A program made the translations under genes and the position numbers. From Shewanella sp. Arc9-LZ (lineage in GTDB: Bacteria; Pseudomonadota; Gammaproteobacteria; Enterobacterales; Shewanellaceae), in contig NZ_CP048031.1 of NCBI RefSeq assembly GCF_010092445.1, forward strand, positions 1,240,001 through 1,304,000: a stretch of 64,000 bases of DNA. The letters are read 5' to 3'. Of the stretch, positions 17,916-27,225 are shown piece after piece (positions within the stretch are counted from its first letter, which is position 1; every line of letters begins with the position of its first letter). The notes below the pieces were generated by a model. The model searched no databases. It was not told the origin of the DNA and saw nothing but the letters and a program-made list of their open reading frames with translations.

Positions 17916-19295
17916 ATGGCGAAAGCTCCAAAAATGGCATTTGTTTGTGACGATTGTGGCCTGGATTATCCGCGTTGGCAGGGACAGTGTCGTTGTGGTG
18001 CGTGGAATTCTTTGGTGGAAATGAAACTGTCGGCCTCAAAGAGTTCAACTTCACGTTCATCGGTATTGGGATACGCTGGTGCTGTGGGGGGGGGCTCTAA
18101 AAAACTCAGTGAAGTTGAATCACAAGATGCCGAAAAAAGACTGACTGAAATCGGTGAATTAGATAGAGTGCTCAGTGGTGGTTTAACGACGGGATCGGTG
18201 AATATTATTTCCGGTGACCCAGGAGCTGGTAAAACAACATTACTGTCTGATTTGGTCGCTCGGATGTCACAATCTATGGCTTCACTGTACTGTACTGCAG
18301 AAGAATCATTATCTCAGTTCAAAAACCGTGTTAATCGTTTAAAGCTTAATTATAACGAAGATAACTTGTTTCTGCTGTCTGAAACCAGTGTAGAAGCCAT
18401 TATTGAAGAATTAGAAGCCAAGCAAATCAAGTTTGCTGTCATTGACTCTATTCAAGCGGTTGTCACTGATGCGGCCAATGGCAGTCCGGGGTCGCCTTCA
18501 CAAGTTAAAACGGCGGCTCAAGCATTTACTCAATATTGTAAAAAAAATAATGTCACCATGTTCATTATTGCTCACGTAAATAAAAATAACGAAATAGCAG
18601 GCCCGCAAACCTTGGTTCATATCGTAGATTCATTGCTACATATCGACACCAACGACGGGCAAATTCGTACCTTGCGCGCCAATAAAAACCGTTTTGGTGA
18701 TGTTGATACCGTGGGGATATTCCGCATGAGTGAACGCGGTATGATCAGTGTTGATAACCCAAGTGAAATATTTTTATCGGGTTCAACCACCGAATCGCCG
18801 GGCTCGACCATCACTTGTATTCGTAAAGGTAACCGTAATTTACTATTGGAAATACAATGTTTAACCACCGAGACTGAATCTGAGTTTCCACAACGAGTGT
18901 GTGTGGGCTTAAACATGAATCGGATTAAAATGTTAACCGGTATTTTACGTAAGCATACTAAAACCAAAATTTTTCATGATACATTTTTTAATATAGTGGG
19001 CGGTTTAAAAATTGATGAGTCAGAAACCTGCATCGATCTAGCGCTTGTTACGGCATTACTGAGCAGTTTAAATGACTTTGTCGTGCCAAGAACCACTTGT
19101 ATTATGGGCGAGTTGAGTTTGAATGGCGATGTGCGCCCAATTGATAGTGGTGTGCCGAGAGTCAAAGAAGCTGCACAACATGGTTTTACAGAGATTTTTA
19201 TCCCATTTCGTAATTATCACAAAACCATGGAAGGGCTTGGGGCAAAAATTATTCCAGTGAAAACTATCCATGAGCTGCTTGAGTTAATTAATTAA
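17916..19295 (+). CDS. radA: DNA repair protein RadA (divergent)
   Basis: RadA is a RecA-like helicase that promotes branch migration in recombination. 459 residues (E. coli 460). The start MAKAPKMAFVC is preceded by AGGA. Seen: an N-terminal zinc finger, Walker A GDPGAGKTT, Walker B region FAVIDSIQ, the RadA signature KNRFG, and the C-terminal Lon-like domain (NVVGG-type NIVGGLKI, DLALVTALLSS, MGELSLNGDVRPI). The zinc finger is C11-x2-C14-x10-C25-x-C27: one residue is missing between the last two cysteines, where the family has CxxC. Much of the ATPase core also differs from E. coli (HVNKNNEIAGPQTLVH against HVTKDGSLAGPKVLEH). Identification as RadA is firm; full activity is less certain. 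Confidence 0.93.
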   Translation: MAKAPKMAFVCDDCGLDYPRWQGQCRCGAWNSLVEMKLSASKSSTSRSSVLGYAGAVGGGSKKLSEVESQDAEKRLTEIGELDRVLSGGLTTGSVNIISGDPGAGKTTLLSDLVARMSQSMASLYCTAEESLSQFKNRVNRLKLNYNEDNLFLLSETSVEAIIEELEAKQIKFAVIDSIQAVVTDAANGSPGSPSQVKTAAQAFTQYCKKNNVTMFIIAHVNKNNEIAGPQTLVHIVDSLLHIDTNDGQIRTLRANKNRFGDVDTVGIFRMSERGMISVDNPSEIFLSGSTTESPGSTITCIRKGNRNLLLEIQCLTTETESEFPQRVCVGLNMNRIKMLTGILRKHTKTKIFHDTFFNIVGGLKIDESETCIDLALVTALLSSLNDFVVPRTTCIMGELSLNGDVRPIDSGVPRVKEAAQHGFTEIFIPFRNYHKTMEGLGAKIIPVKTIHELLELIN

Positions 19296-19326
19296 CCCTC
19301 GGTTGCTAAAAGCAAAACTTGAGCAT

Positions 19327-19357
19327 AAAAAAGGTAAGTCATTGACTTACCTTTTTT
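19327..19357. terminator. Bidirectional terminator between radA and a PilZ gene
   Basis: A perfect hairpin: six A and GGTAAGTCA pair with TGACTTACC and six T, with a one-base loop, between convergent genes. Confidence 0.92.
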
Positions 19358-19381
19358 GCATTTTTCGGTATATCTGAAAGC

Positions 19382-19747
19382 TTAAGGCGCTGGAGTGATT
19401 AACGACGTAAGCTCACGATCTAATAACTCAGCATCGCCTATGTTGAGTTCAATAATTCGGCGCAGGTGGGTAATGCTGTCAACGTCAATGTGAGTACACT
19501 TTAAGCCCAGGTGTTCTGGGGTTTTATGGACAATTGCCGCTTCCATTTTGAGTTCAATATCAGAGTCGGGTAACACAAACTCTAAGGTTAAAATGCTATT
19601 GAGTTGACCTGTATACCCAGATGGTAATTCTACTAATGCACCGTTAAGACTTAAATCTAAAATTTTAGTGCGCCAAGTTTGTTCTGTTTGCGCGAGATGA
19701 GCACTGGCTGCAAAAAAAATACGAGAAAATTTACGTCTGTCGTCCAT
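19382..19747 (-). CDS. Single-domain PilZ protein
   Basis: 121 residues that are almost all one PilZ domain: RRKFSR at residues 4-9 and DLSLNGALVEL about 25 residues later, the two c-di-GMP-binding motifs. No signal or membrane segment. Probably a cytoplasmic c-di-GMP receptor acting through protein contact. Its partner cannot be told from the sequence. It lies convergent to radA and downstream of the YjiH-type gene, separated from it by a terminator. Confidence 0.9.
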   Translation of the reverse strand: MDDRRKFSRIFFAASAHLAQTEQTWRTKILDLSLNGALVELPSGYTGQLNSILTLEFVLPDSDIELKMEAAIVHKTPEHLGLKCTHIDVDSITHLRRIIELNIGDAELLDRELTSLITPAP

Positions 19748-19844
19748 AGTTTGCCCTTAGTAATCAATATCGCAAAGACACATAGTCAGTGTTTATTGTT
19801 TAAGCATACTCGATTTATCTCGATTACGCTGAGAATATTTAGTT

Positions 19845-19870
19845 TAAAAAAGGAGCGCATTGCGCTCCCT
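19845..19870 (-). terminator. Terminator after the YjiH-family gene
   Basis: GGAGCGCA/TGCGCTCC hairpin; read on the minus strand it is followed by a T run (AAAAAA on the plus strand at 19845-19850). Confidence 0.85.
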
Positions 19871-19904
19871 GGTTATTTTGAGTGGTTATATATACTGACT
19901 TTAA

Positions 19905-21257
19905 CTAAATGAGTAAATGACCCATTAATGCAATAATCGGTAGTGTTACTAAGGTTCGTAGAATAAAGATAACGAATAGCTCAAAAAAGTTAACCGGTAT
20001 TTTACTACCAATTAAAAGAGCACCTACCTCGCTCATATAAATAAGCTGAGTAACCGATAAAGCAGCAATAACAAAACGGGTCAAATCTGATTCTATAGAG
20101 CTGGCCAAAATGGATGGGATAAACATATCGGCAAACCCTACCACAATCGTTTTCGAGGCTTCGGTAGCTTCGGGAATATGCAGCAGTTCTAACAGCGGAA
20201 TAAATGGCATACCTAAGTAATTAAAAATAGGCGTATGCTCAGCCAACACTAATGCAACGGTACCAATAGCCATAACAACAGGGATAACCCCGAATATCAT
20301 ATCGACAACGTTTTTAATCCCTTCAGTTAGCACATGCTTAATGCCGCCTGCAGAAGATGCGCGTTGCATTGCTTGATCAAATCCCCACGAAAACACACCA
20401 TGATTGGCTGGGATCGTTTCGTCATCTTCATGGCGAGGGGTATTATCAATATACAGATCTTTCTTCCATGATAGCGGCGGTAATTTAGGGACTATTATTG
20501 CAGCAACAAAACCAGCTAAGCACACTGTCAGATAGAACGGCACAAACAAGTGCTCAAGTTTGACCTGTGATATCACCACTAAGCTAAAGGTTATCGACAC
20601 GGCAGAAAAGGTTGTACCAATAACAGCAGCTTCGCGTGCAGTATAGAAACGGGTTTCGTATTGTTTAGTGGTCATTAAAATGCCCACACTGCCATCGCCT
20701 AACCAAGATGCCATGCAGTCAATAGCACTGCGACCAGGTAAATTGAATATTGGGCGCATTACTTTGGTTAATAATGTGCCAAAAAACTCCAATAAACCAA
20801 AATTGAGCAATAGCGGTAATAACATGCCAGCAAAAATAAATACTGAAAATAGTACAGGTACTAAATCATTCAGAACTAAGCCACCCGTGGCCGATGAAAT
20901 AATCGCTTCGGGACCCACTTGCAAATAAACCATGACGATAAAAATTGCGCCTAGAATGCGCACCGCTAACCAAAATAAATTCACTTTCAGTAAAGTGCGT
21001 AAAAAAGTACTTTTACGCACGAATTTAGGATTAATGAGCTGTGTGAGTAACGAGGCCAATGCCATTAATACTACAATGCAGGTAACAATAAGCTGAATCG
21101 AACTGCCCATTTGGCTTTGCAACGCTTTTGAGATGATTGCAATCGGAATGGTAATCGAACCTTCGACATTGATAGGCGTCATAAACAGTAACAAGCCAAT
21201 CAGTGACGGAATAATAAAGGTGAGAATTGTTTTAATGTTATGTTTTTTATGTGTCAC
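19905..21257 (-). CDS. YjiH-family membrane protein (nucleoside-recognition/Gate domain)
   Basis: 450 residues with about ten hydrophobic segments. Motifs of the Gate/nucleoside-recognition family are visible: PGRSAIDCMASWLGDGSVG and TTKQYETRFYTAREAAVIGTTFS. E. coli has the corresponding parts as two proteins, YjiH and YjiG; here they form one chain, a common arrangement. Substrate is unknown; the family name comes from sequence similarity to nucleoside transporters, not from proof. It has a long leader with several hairpins and its own terminator, so it is probably a single-gene unit. Confidence 0.85.
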   Translation of the reverse strand: MTHKKHNIKTILTFIIPSLIGLLLFMTPINVEGSITIPIAIISKALQSQMGSSIQLIVTCIVVLMALASLLTQLINPKFVRKSTFLRTLLKVNLFWLAVRILGAIFIVMVYLQVGPEAIISSATGGLVLNDLVPVLFSVFIFAGMLLPLLLNFGLLEFFGTLLTKVMRPIFNLPGRSAIDCMASWLGDGSVGILMTTKQYETRFYTAREAAVIGTTFSAVSITFSLVVISQVKLEHLFVPFYLTVCLAGFVAAIIVPKLPPLSWKKDLYIDNTPRHEDDETIPANHGVFSWGFDQAMQRASSAGGIKHVLTEGIKNVVDMIFGVIPVVMAIGTVALVLAEHTPIFNYLGMPFIPLLELLHIPEATEASKTIVVGFADMFIPSILASSIESDLTRFVIAALSVTQLIYMSEVGALLIGSKIPVNFFELFVIFILRTLVTLPIIALMGHLLI

Positions 21258-21624
21258 GTTAAATACACCTTACTTATGTGTTCTAAGTTGGCCAGCTGTG
21301 CTACCCAACTGTTTATTATGGACCAAAATTGAATGTCCATTCAGTTGTTTTTTTGGGTAGGCAAGGTTACCCCCTTATTTGCTTTATGTAAAATGATAAC
21401 TTAATCGAATAGATATTAGTTAAATGTGAGTAGATATTTACTTTAAGAAAGTGTCGGGGTATATGGTTAAAATCTAATTTAATCAGCCTGTTGAAACTTT
21501 GTTGCGGGTGTGTGTTATCTTTGGATCTAGCACTTTTTTATGGTTTGTATGCCATTAATAAACATGGATATGATGACGGTTCATGACCACTTTTATTAAT
21601 GGCTATCAAGTAGCGTTTATAAGG
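21258..21624. other. Leader/intergenic region upstream of the YjiH-family gene
   Basis: 367 bases. The part nearest the gene (21286-21374) holds three short stem-loops, listed separately. The remainder (21375-21624) separates the gene from the end of ubiV; no other signal was recognised. Confidence 0.55.
21286..21374 (-). promoter_or_regulatory. Possible structured 5' leader of the YjiH-family gene
   Basis: Three stems on the minus strand, in transcription order: GGGTA/TACCC (21368-21372 with 21355-21359) followed by an A run, ATGGAC/GTCCAT (21335-21340 with 21318-21323), and AGTTGG/CCAACT (21305-21310 with 21286-21291). They occupy 90 bases ending about 28 bases before the start codon. It does not match a riboswitch class I know. 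Confidence 0.35.
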
Positions 21625-22566
21625 TTAACGCGCTGGAGTATTGGGCTCAAGGGAATAGTCCATGCCCGGTAACCCTAACCAATAGCCATTGCAATGATGA
21701 TTGATAATCGATGCCTGTTTATTGTCGTTAAACTGTTTATTAATTAGCGATTTACTATTAAGCGGCTCTTCTGTTATTTGTGTTAATACATCAGCAAGTT
21801 CTGAACCCATCGTTATATCGGCTAATTTATTGGGGGATATACGCCAATAATCAATCCCCATGTCTATCATTTGTGGAATTTGGTTAATCAGGTTTACCTG
21901 CGCCGCAGATTGAGTTTGAATGCCATTTAAGCGGAGTAACGGTTGTGACTCTTGAGTTTGAGCCAGTAAGCCTTTGCTATGGCGTTGGCAAATAGTTTGA
22001 CACTTATCTTTTGGCAATTGGTAATGTTTGGCGGTAAAACAGCGTGCAGAATGTGCCAAGGGTAAATAGCCGTGACCGAGCACCTCTATTTCAAAAGCGG
22101 GTTTATCGCCTTGATTAATGACGGTGTTTAACCACTGCTGTGATAATTCACAAGGCATGACAAAACGGTACATCCCTTTTTGGTGCAATAAATCAAGACT
22201 GGTCCGATTGTAATTATTGATTGTTGGCCCACACACAAAGGGGACTTTCGCTTGGTGCGCATAATGTACTGCAGCCATATCATTCGCTTCGATACTAAAA
22301 TCACCATTATTAATAGCTCGTTTCAGTTCATTAAGCTCAGATTGCGCTTCTATCAAAGCCATGGTTGATAACACCACATGTTTGCCATGAGACTTAAGCA
22401 TATTGGCGAGATCTAGGTAGTCGTTAAACTTCAGTTCACGGCGGCGGCTACATACGGTTTCACCTAAATAAACGGTATCGATGTTACTCAATGCTACTTG
22501 CTGATAAAAGTGCTCAACGTCAGATTTTGACCAGCAGTAACTAATTGGAGCGAGAGATATTTTCAT
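21625..22566 (-). CDS. ubiV: O2-independent ubiquinone hydroxylation protein UbiV
   Basis: 313 residues, U32 peptidase-like family. With UbiU it forms an Fe-S heterodimer that hydroxylates the ubiquinone ring without oxygen, using prephenate as oxygen donor. Cluster cysteines are in the expected places: GETVCSRRRE, and the group HSARCF...KDKCQTICQRH. It begins 9 bases after ubiU, so the two form an operon. The C-terminal tail after about residue 270 is low in conservation. Formerly yhbV. Confidence 0.94.
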   Translation of the reverse strand: MKISLAPISYCWSKSDVEHFYQQVALSNIDTVYLGETVCSRRRELKFNDYLDLANMLKSHGKHVVLSTMALIEAQSELNELKRAINNGDFSIEANDMAAVHYAHQAKVPFVCGPTINNYNRTSLDLLHQKGMYRFVMPCELSQQWLNTVINQGDKPAFEIEVLGHGYLPLAHSARCFTAKHYQLPKDKCQTICQRHSKGLLAQTQESQPLLRLNGIQTQSAAQVNLINQIPQMIDMGIDYWRISPNKLADITMGSELADVLTQITEEPLNSKSLINKQFNDNKQASIINHHCNGYWLGLPGMDYSLEPNTPAR

Positions 22567-22575
22567 TGTAAAACC

Positions 22576-23577
22576 TTATTGCCATTGACGCTCATAAGCG
22601 CCCAATGTAGTGATTTGTCCTTCGGATACTTTTGCTAACGCTTGCGACCATTGTGGTTGCTCGCAAAAAGACTCGGGGTTGGCTAAATAAGTGTCGATAG
22701 CGCTACGCCAAACGTGGGTGACTTGGCTGACGTAAGCAGGGCTTCGCTGACGTCCTTCTATTTTAAGTGATTTAATTCCCGCTTGGGCGAGCTCGGGTAA
22801 CAAGCTTAAGGTGTTTAAACTGGTAGGTGACTCCAGTAAATACTTTGCATCATGATCGTACTCAGCAACATAACGGCCTTTACAGACCACTGGATAACCC
22901 AGTTGTTGGTTCGCATCAGCTTTATCGATTAATACATTATTGAGTCGGGTCAATTTATCGCTGCCAGAATCTTGCCAGCGCACATGATTAGCCGGGGAAC
23001 ATGAGCCGCCGGTATTAGGTGATTGTCCTGTTACATATGATGATAAATGGCAGCGTCCTTCAGCCATGATACATAAACTACCAAAAGCAAATACTTCAAG
23101 CTCAACAGGGCTCACTTTAGCTAAATCTCTAACCTGTTTAATCGACAACACTCGTGGCAATACTGCTCGTTCGATATTAAAAGCTTGTTGATAAAATGAC
23201 AGAGCCCCTAAGTTTGTGGCGCTGGCTTGTACCGATAAATGTAGCGGAAGGTGCGGATAATGCTGGTGGGCATAATCGAGTAATGATAAGTCAGCTACGA
23301 TGAGGGCATCCATTTCTAATTGTGCGGCTAAATCAACGGCCTGATACCAGCGCTGTTCTTCGCCGGGTTTCGGAAAAGTGTTTAGGGTTAAAAATACCTT
23401 TCGCCCTTGGCTTTGGGCCAGTTTTGTCGCTTGTGCCAGTTGTACTGCAGAAAAGTTTAGACCTGCAAACGAGCGCGCATTAGTGTCATCTTTTAGTCCG
23501 AGGTAAACCGCATCAGCGCCAGCGTTCAGAGCGGCTTTGAGCGACGCTAAATTACCTGCAGGGCATAAGAGTTCCAT
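22576..23577 (-). CDS. ubiU: O2-independent ubiquinone hydroxylation protein UbiU
   Basis: 333 residues (E. coli UbiU/YhbU 331). U32-family start MELLCPAGNLASLKAALNAG, then cysteines for a [4Fe-4S] cluster: GSLCIMAEGRCHLSSY, GGSCSPANHVRW, VVCKGRYV. Partner of UbiV for anaerobic ubiquinone synthesis, which lets the cell keep ubiquinone when oxygen is low. Divergent from ubiT over 140 bases. An FNR box would be expected here; TTGA-N8-TCAA (about 23682-23697) has the wrong spacing. Confidence 0.95.
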   Translation of the reverse strand: MELLCPAGNLASLKAALNAGADAVYLGLKDDTNARSFAGLNFSAVQLAQATKLAQSQGRKVFLTLNTFPKPGEEQRWYQAVDLAAQLEMDALIVADLSLLDYAHQHYPHLPLHLSVQASATNLGALSFYQQAFNIERAVLPRVLSIKQVRDLAKVSPVELEVFAFGSLCIMAEGRCHLSSYVTGQSPNTGGSCSPANHVRWQDSGSDKLTRLNNVLIDKADANQQLGYPVVCKGRYVAEYDHDAKYLLESPTSLNTLSLLPELAQAGIKSLKIEGRQRSPAYVSQVTHVWRSAIDTYLANPESFCEQPQWSQALAKVSEGQITTLGAYERQWQ

Positions 23578-23717
23578 GTTGGTGTTCTCATTTTTTTCAA
23601 AGAACAGGAGTGTAAATGTGATTGAGTTAACATGATTTGATTTAAAACAGGTTTCGTTAGATAAATTGCCAGTAAACTGACTTGATTATTGGTTCAATTT
23701 ACAAGTAGGTACTCTCG

Positions 23718-24215
23718 ATGGCTCAAGCATTTACACAACAATTATCGGCGCACTTGTTACATTTCGCGCCTCAAGTAAGCCGTCGCTCGCTGAACTTGAT
23801 GCCTGAAGCGTTAAAAATAATCGTCATTAATAAGCTGCTTAATTTAGTGTTAGCGGAACAATTGAAGGCAGATGAACTCCATTTTCTCAAACAAAAGTGG
23901 GTAGGCATTTGTGTTGATGATATTGGTTTGCGTTTTGAGGTGGGTGTCGAACAACAACTACGAGTGCGTGCTTTTACTCAGCCTGATGTGACATTAAGTG
24001 CCAATGTGCCTGAGTTAATTTTGGTTGCAGCAGGCAAAGAAGATCCCGACACGCTATTTTTTCAGCGTAAATTACGTATAGAAGGGGATACAGAGTTGGG
24101 GTTAGAGGTTAAAAATTTATTGTTGTCTATAGAGTTAGATAACTTACCCAAACCCGCTCGGATCGGCATTGAGCAACTGGCAAAAGTATTACAAACATTA
24201 ACAGCCAGTGAATAG
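23718..24215 (+). CDS. ubiT: Ubiquinone biosynthesis accessory factor UbiT (SCP2 domain)
   Basis: 165 residues with an SCP2-type lipid-binding domain (GLRFEVGVEQQLRVRAF, PDVTLSANVPELILVAAG, LRIEGDTELGLEVKNLL). In E. coli UbiT (YhbT) binds prenyl lipids and, with UbiU-UbiV, is needed for anaerobic ubiquinone synthesis. Divergent from ubiUV, the usual layout. A bidirectional terminator and then a tandem repeat follow. Confidence 0.94.
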   Translation: MAQAFTQQLSAHLLHFAPQVSRRSLNLMPEALKIIVINKLLNLVLAEQLKADELHFLKQKWVGICVDDIGLRFEVGVEQQLRVRAFTQPDVTLSANVPELILVAAGKEDPDTLFFQRKLRIEGDTELGLEVKNLLLSIELDNLPKPARIGIEQLAKVLQTLTASE

Positions 24216-24235
24216 TGATGGTGTTATTTGACTAT

Positions 24236-24263
24236 AAAAATCGGCGCATTAAGCGCCGTTTTT
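24236..24263. terminator. Terminator after ubiT
   Basis: Five A, CGGCGC, ATTAA loop, GCGCCG, five T. Symmetric, so it may also stop the convergent trhP-yfhL transcript. Confidence 0.88.
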
Positions 24264-24266
24264 GCA

Positions 24267-24343
24267 GATACTAGATGCTAGATACTAGATACTAGATACT
24301 AGATACTAGATACTAGATACTAGATACTAGATACTAGGTACCT
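24267..24343. repeat. Heptanucleotide tandem repeat (GATACTA)n
   Basis: Ten head-to-tail units of GATACTA (24267-24336; the second unit reads GATGCTA), then a decayed unit GGTACCT. Each junction makes CTAG. It lies between the convergent genes ubiT and yfhL, outside any reading frame. The copy number is likely to vary between strains. Confidence 0.95.
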
Positions 24344-24382
24344 AGGCACTATATATTAGCTCTTAGTTGCTCAATCCTGAGG

Positions 24383-24646
<264 letters not shown>

Positions 24647-26011
24647 TTAAGCTGGTTGATGAGGGTTTCGGGTATCCATTCCCTCAGGTAAATTACGCAT
24701 TAACATGGCTTTGTCGATATTAATAGCTGCTGGAAGCGCTAGAAACACAAAATGGCCTGAGCCTAAAGCAGAGTCAATCGATTCGCCTTTGCGATTTATT
24801 AACCATTCAATAGTGATAACAAAATTACCTTCAGTTGTCATTATTTCAACACTGTCACCGACTGAAAATTTATTTTTTACATCAATTTCAGCCAAACCCT
24901 CAGCATTTCGTTTACCGGTGAATTCACCAACAAATTGCTGGCTATCACTCACAGAATGGCCATATTGATAGTTTTGATATTCGTCATGAACGTGACGACG
25001 TAAAAACCCTTCGGTATAGCCACGATGCGCCAAACCTTCAAGGTTGTTCATTAATGTGCGATCAAAGTCTTTGCCTGTAGCGGCATCTTCAATTGCTTGG
25101 CGATATAATTGTGCGGTGCGCGCGACATAGTAAAAAGATTTGGTACGACCTTCAATTTTTAATGAATCAATCCCCATTCTGGTTAAACGATCCACATGTT
25201 GAATAGCCCGTAAATCTTTTGAGTTCATAATGTAGGTGCCATGTTCATCTTCAAACGCAGGCATATACTCGCCAGGACGACCAGCTTCTTGCAGTAGCAC
25301 TATGTCGCTACTAGGTTGGCCCGAACCTAATGTAGGGCTCTCAAACTGTACGGTTGGAGCCACAGGGATGATATCGCCAGTCTCTGTTTGCTGTGCTGGG
25401 TGCACATCGTATTTCCAACGGCATGAGTTGGTACAGGTTCCTTGATTAGGATCGCGTTTATTCATGTAACCAGAGAGCAAGCAACGGCCAGAGTACGCCA
25501 TGCAAAGTGCGCCATGCACAAACACTTCTAATTCAATATCTGGACAACGTTGGCGAATTTCTTCAATTTCATCCAATGATAATTCACGCGATAAAATTAC
25601 TCGCTTGATGCCTTGTTGTTGCCAGAATTTAACCGATGCCCAGTTAATCGCATTTGCTTGAACCGATAAGTGAACCACTTGTTCAGGAAACGCTTCGCGG
25701 ACCATCATGATAAGCCCAGGGTCAGACATGATCACCGCATCAGGTTTCATCGCGATCACCGGTTGCATGTCTTTAATATAGGTTTTTAGCTTGGCATTAT
25801 GTGGGGCAATATTACTCACCACATACAATTTTTTACCGAGGGCGTGAGCCTCTTCAATACCGCTGGCAAGTGTCTCCATTTTGAAATCATTATTTCTAAC
25901 TCGTAAGCTATAACGAGGTTGGCCTGCGTAAACAGCATCAGCACCATAAGCAAAGGCGTAACGCATATTTTTAAGCGTACCAGCAGGAGATAATAATTCA
26001 GGTTTAAACAT
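24647..26011 (-). CDS. trhP: tRNA 5-hydroxyuridine synthase TrhP (YegQ), U32 family
   Basis: 454 residues, highly similar along its length to E. coli YegQ/TrhP, as recalled (MFKPELLSPAGTLKNMRYAF, GRCLLSGYMNKRDPNQGTC, DEHGTYIMNSKDLRAI). TrhP makes 5-hydroxyuridine at position 34 of tRNAs in a prephenate-dependent, O2-independent reaction. Fe-S cysteines are in GALCMAYSGRC and GTCTNSCRW. The C-terminal domain (VKNKFSVGDSVEIM) is present, which separates TrhP from shorter U32 proteins. Operon with yfhL. Confidence 0.94.
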   Translation of the reverse strand: MFKPELLSPAGTLKNMRYAFAYGADAVYAGQPRYSLRVRNNDFKMETLASGIEEAHALGKKLYVVSNIAPHNAKLKTYIKDMQPVIAMKPDAVIMSDPGLIMMVREAFPEQVVHLSVQANAINWASVKFWQQQGIKRVILSRELSLDEIEEIRQRCPDIELEVFVHGALCMAYSGRCLLSGYMNKRDPNQGTCTNSCRWKYDVHPAQQTETGDIIPVAPTVQFESPTLGSGQPSSDIVLLQEAGRPGEYMPAFEDEHGTYIMNSKDLRAIQHVDRLTRMGIDSLKIEGRTKSFYYVARTAQLYRQAIEDAATGKDFDRTLMNNLEGLAHRGYTEGFLRRHVHDEYQNYQYGHSVSDSQQFVGEFTGKRNAEGLAEIDVKNKFSVGDSVEIMTTEGNFVITIEWLINRKGESIDSALGSGHFVFLALPAAINIDKAMLMRNLPEGMDTRNPHQPA

Positions 26012-26258
26012 GTTTTTTGACCTAATTGAACATTGTGTGATGAAAGGGTCGAAGCTTACTTAAGGATATTAGCGAGGACAAATATAGCCTTGGTATTTGT
26101 GAGGTTGGTTGTATTTTTATTGTATCGAAGGAATTTATAACTGTTAAATCAGCACAGAAAGATATAAATAATTGAGTTGTCGTCAGTTGAGTAATCGCAA
26201 ACGTTATCGTTTTGGGTATATAATCCAACATTAGAGACTATTTATTTATGGAGAACCC

Positions 26259-27101
26259 ATGTCTACGGAACATCAACTCTTGGTTGGACTATTAAAAAAG
26301 CTCAAAGATGATGCTTTAGTTTTACCAACATTACCTGAAGTGGCCATGCGTGTTCAAGAAGTGGTATCTCGTCAAGATTCGAGCCTTAAACAAGTAGCAG
26401 ATATTATTGGACAAGATGCGGCTATTTCAGCCCGTATTATTAAAGTGGCAAACAGCGCTTTATATTCTCGTGGTAATAAAGCAGAAAGCATCAATGCCGC
26501 CGTTAATCGTATTGGTTTAGTGCAAATTAAATCCATTACCACGTCAGTTGCCATGGAACAGCTCTTTATCTCAACCAACGAAATGGTGTGGGAGGTGATG
26601 GATGAGGTATGGAAGACCTCTATTGAAGTGACAGCTTCATCTTGTGCGATGCTTGAAATGTATAACAAACGTCATCCCACTAAAAAACTAGACCGTGATA
26701 CGCTTACCCTTGCGGGATTGGTACATAATATTGGTGCATTACCAGTATTAACCGAAGCAGAAGTTCACCCAGAATTGTTTAGCCGAATTGATGACTTACG
26801 AAGTCTCGTACGTAAAATGCAGGGGCCGATTGGTCGTGCGGTATTAAAAACCTGGGACTTTGCCCCAGAAGTTATGGAAGTGGTTGAGCGTTGGGCTGAT
26901 CTTCATTATATGCCTGAAAAAGTGACTTATCTCGACTTTATTCGTTCTGCGGCATTTTATACTGGTGAACTTAGAGCCGGTGAAGAGTTAGAAGAAAGGT
27001 TAGGTGTCTTTGTCCTACGAGGTTTACCTGTAACACCAGAAGATCTTGCTAGTGATGAGTTTATTGATATGTACCATTCAATTAAGCAAAGTTACGAATA
27101 A
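26259..27101 (+). CDS. HDOD-domain protein
   Basis: 280 residues. The HDOD region spans about residues 15-210 (LPTLPEVAMRVQEVV, IIGQDAAISARIIKVANSALYS, INAAVNRIGLVQIKSI). HDOD domains are HD-fold relatives without clear catalytic activity, often in signalling and c-di-GMP networks. Here there is no added GGDEF, EAL or receiver domain. A TATAAT at 26219-26224 lies 35 bases before the start, and GGAGAAC precedes the ATG. Followed 124 bases later by a GGDEF/EAL gene on the same strand. Confidence 0.9.
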   Translation: MSTEHQLLVGLLKKLKDDALVLPTLPEVAMRVQEVVSRQDSSLKQVADIIGQDAAISARIIKVANSALYSRGNKAESINAAVNRIGLVQIKSITTSVAMEQLFISTNEMVWEVMDEVWKTSIEVTASSCAMLEMYNKRHPTKKLDRDTLTLAGLVHNIGALPVLTEAEVHPELFSRIDDLRSLVRKMQGPIGRAVLKTWDFAPEVMEVVERWADLHYMPEKVTYLDFIRSAAFYTGELRAGEELEERLGVFVLRGLPVTPEDLASDEFIDMYHSIKQSYE

Positions 27102-27225
27102 TGCTATGTTAAGTGAGTTTCACGGATATTAATCAATGAGTTAACATTAAATGATTAATATCTAAGTGAGATTTTTTTGATGTTTAAATAACCGATGACT
27201 AAAACTGTAACATGATGAATACTTA

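Noticed and set aside
23676..23699. FNR-like box in the ubiU-ubiT gap
   Set aside because: TTGA and TCAA are 8 bases apart; FNR sites need TTGAT-N4-ATCAA (6 bases between TTGA and TCAA). Spacing is wrong.
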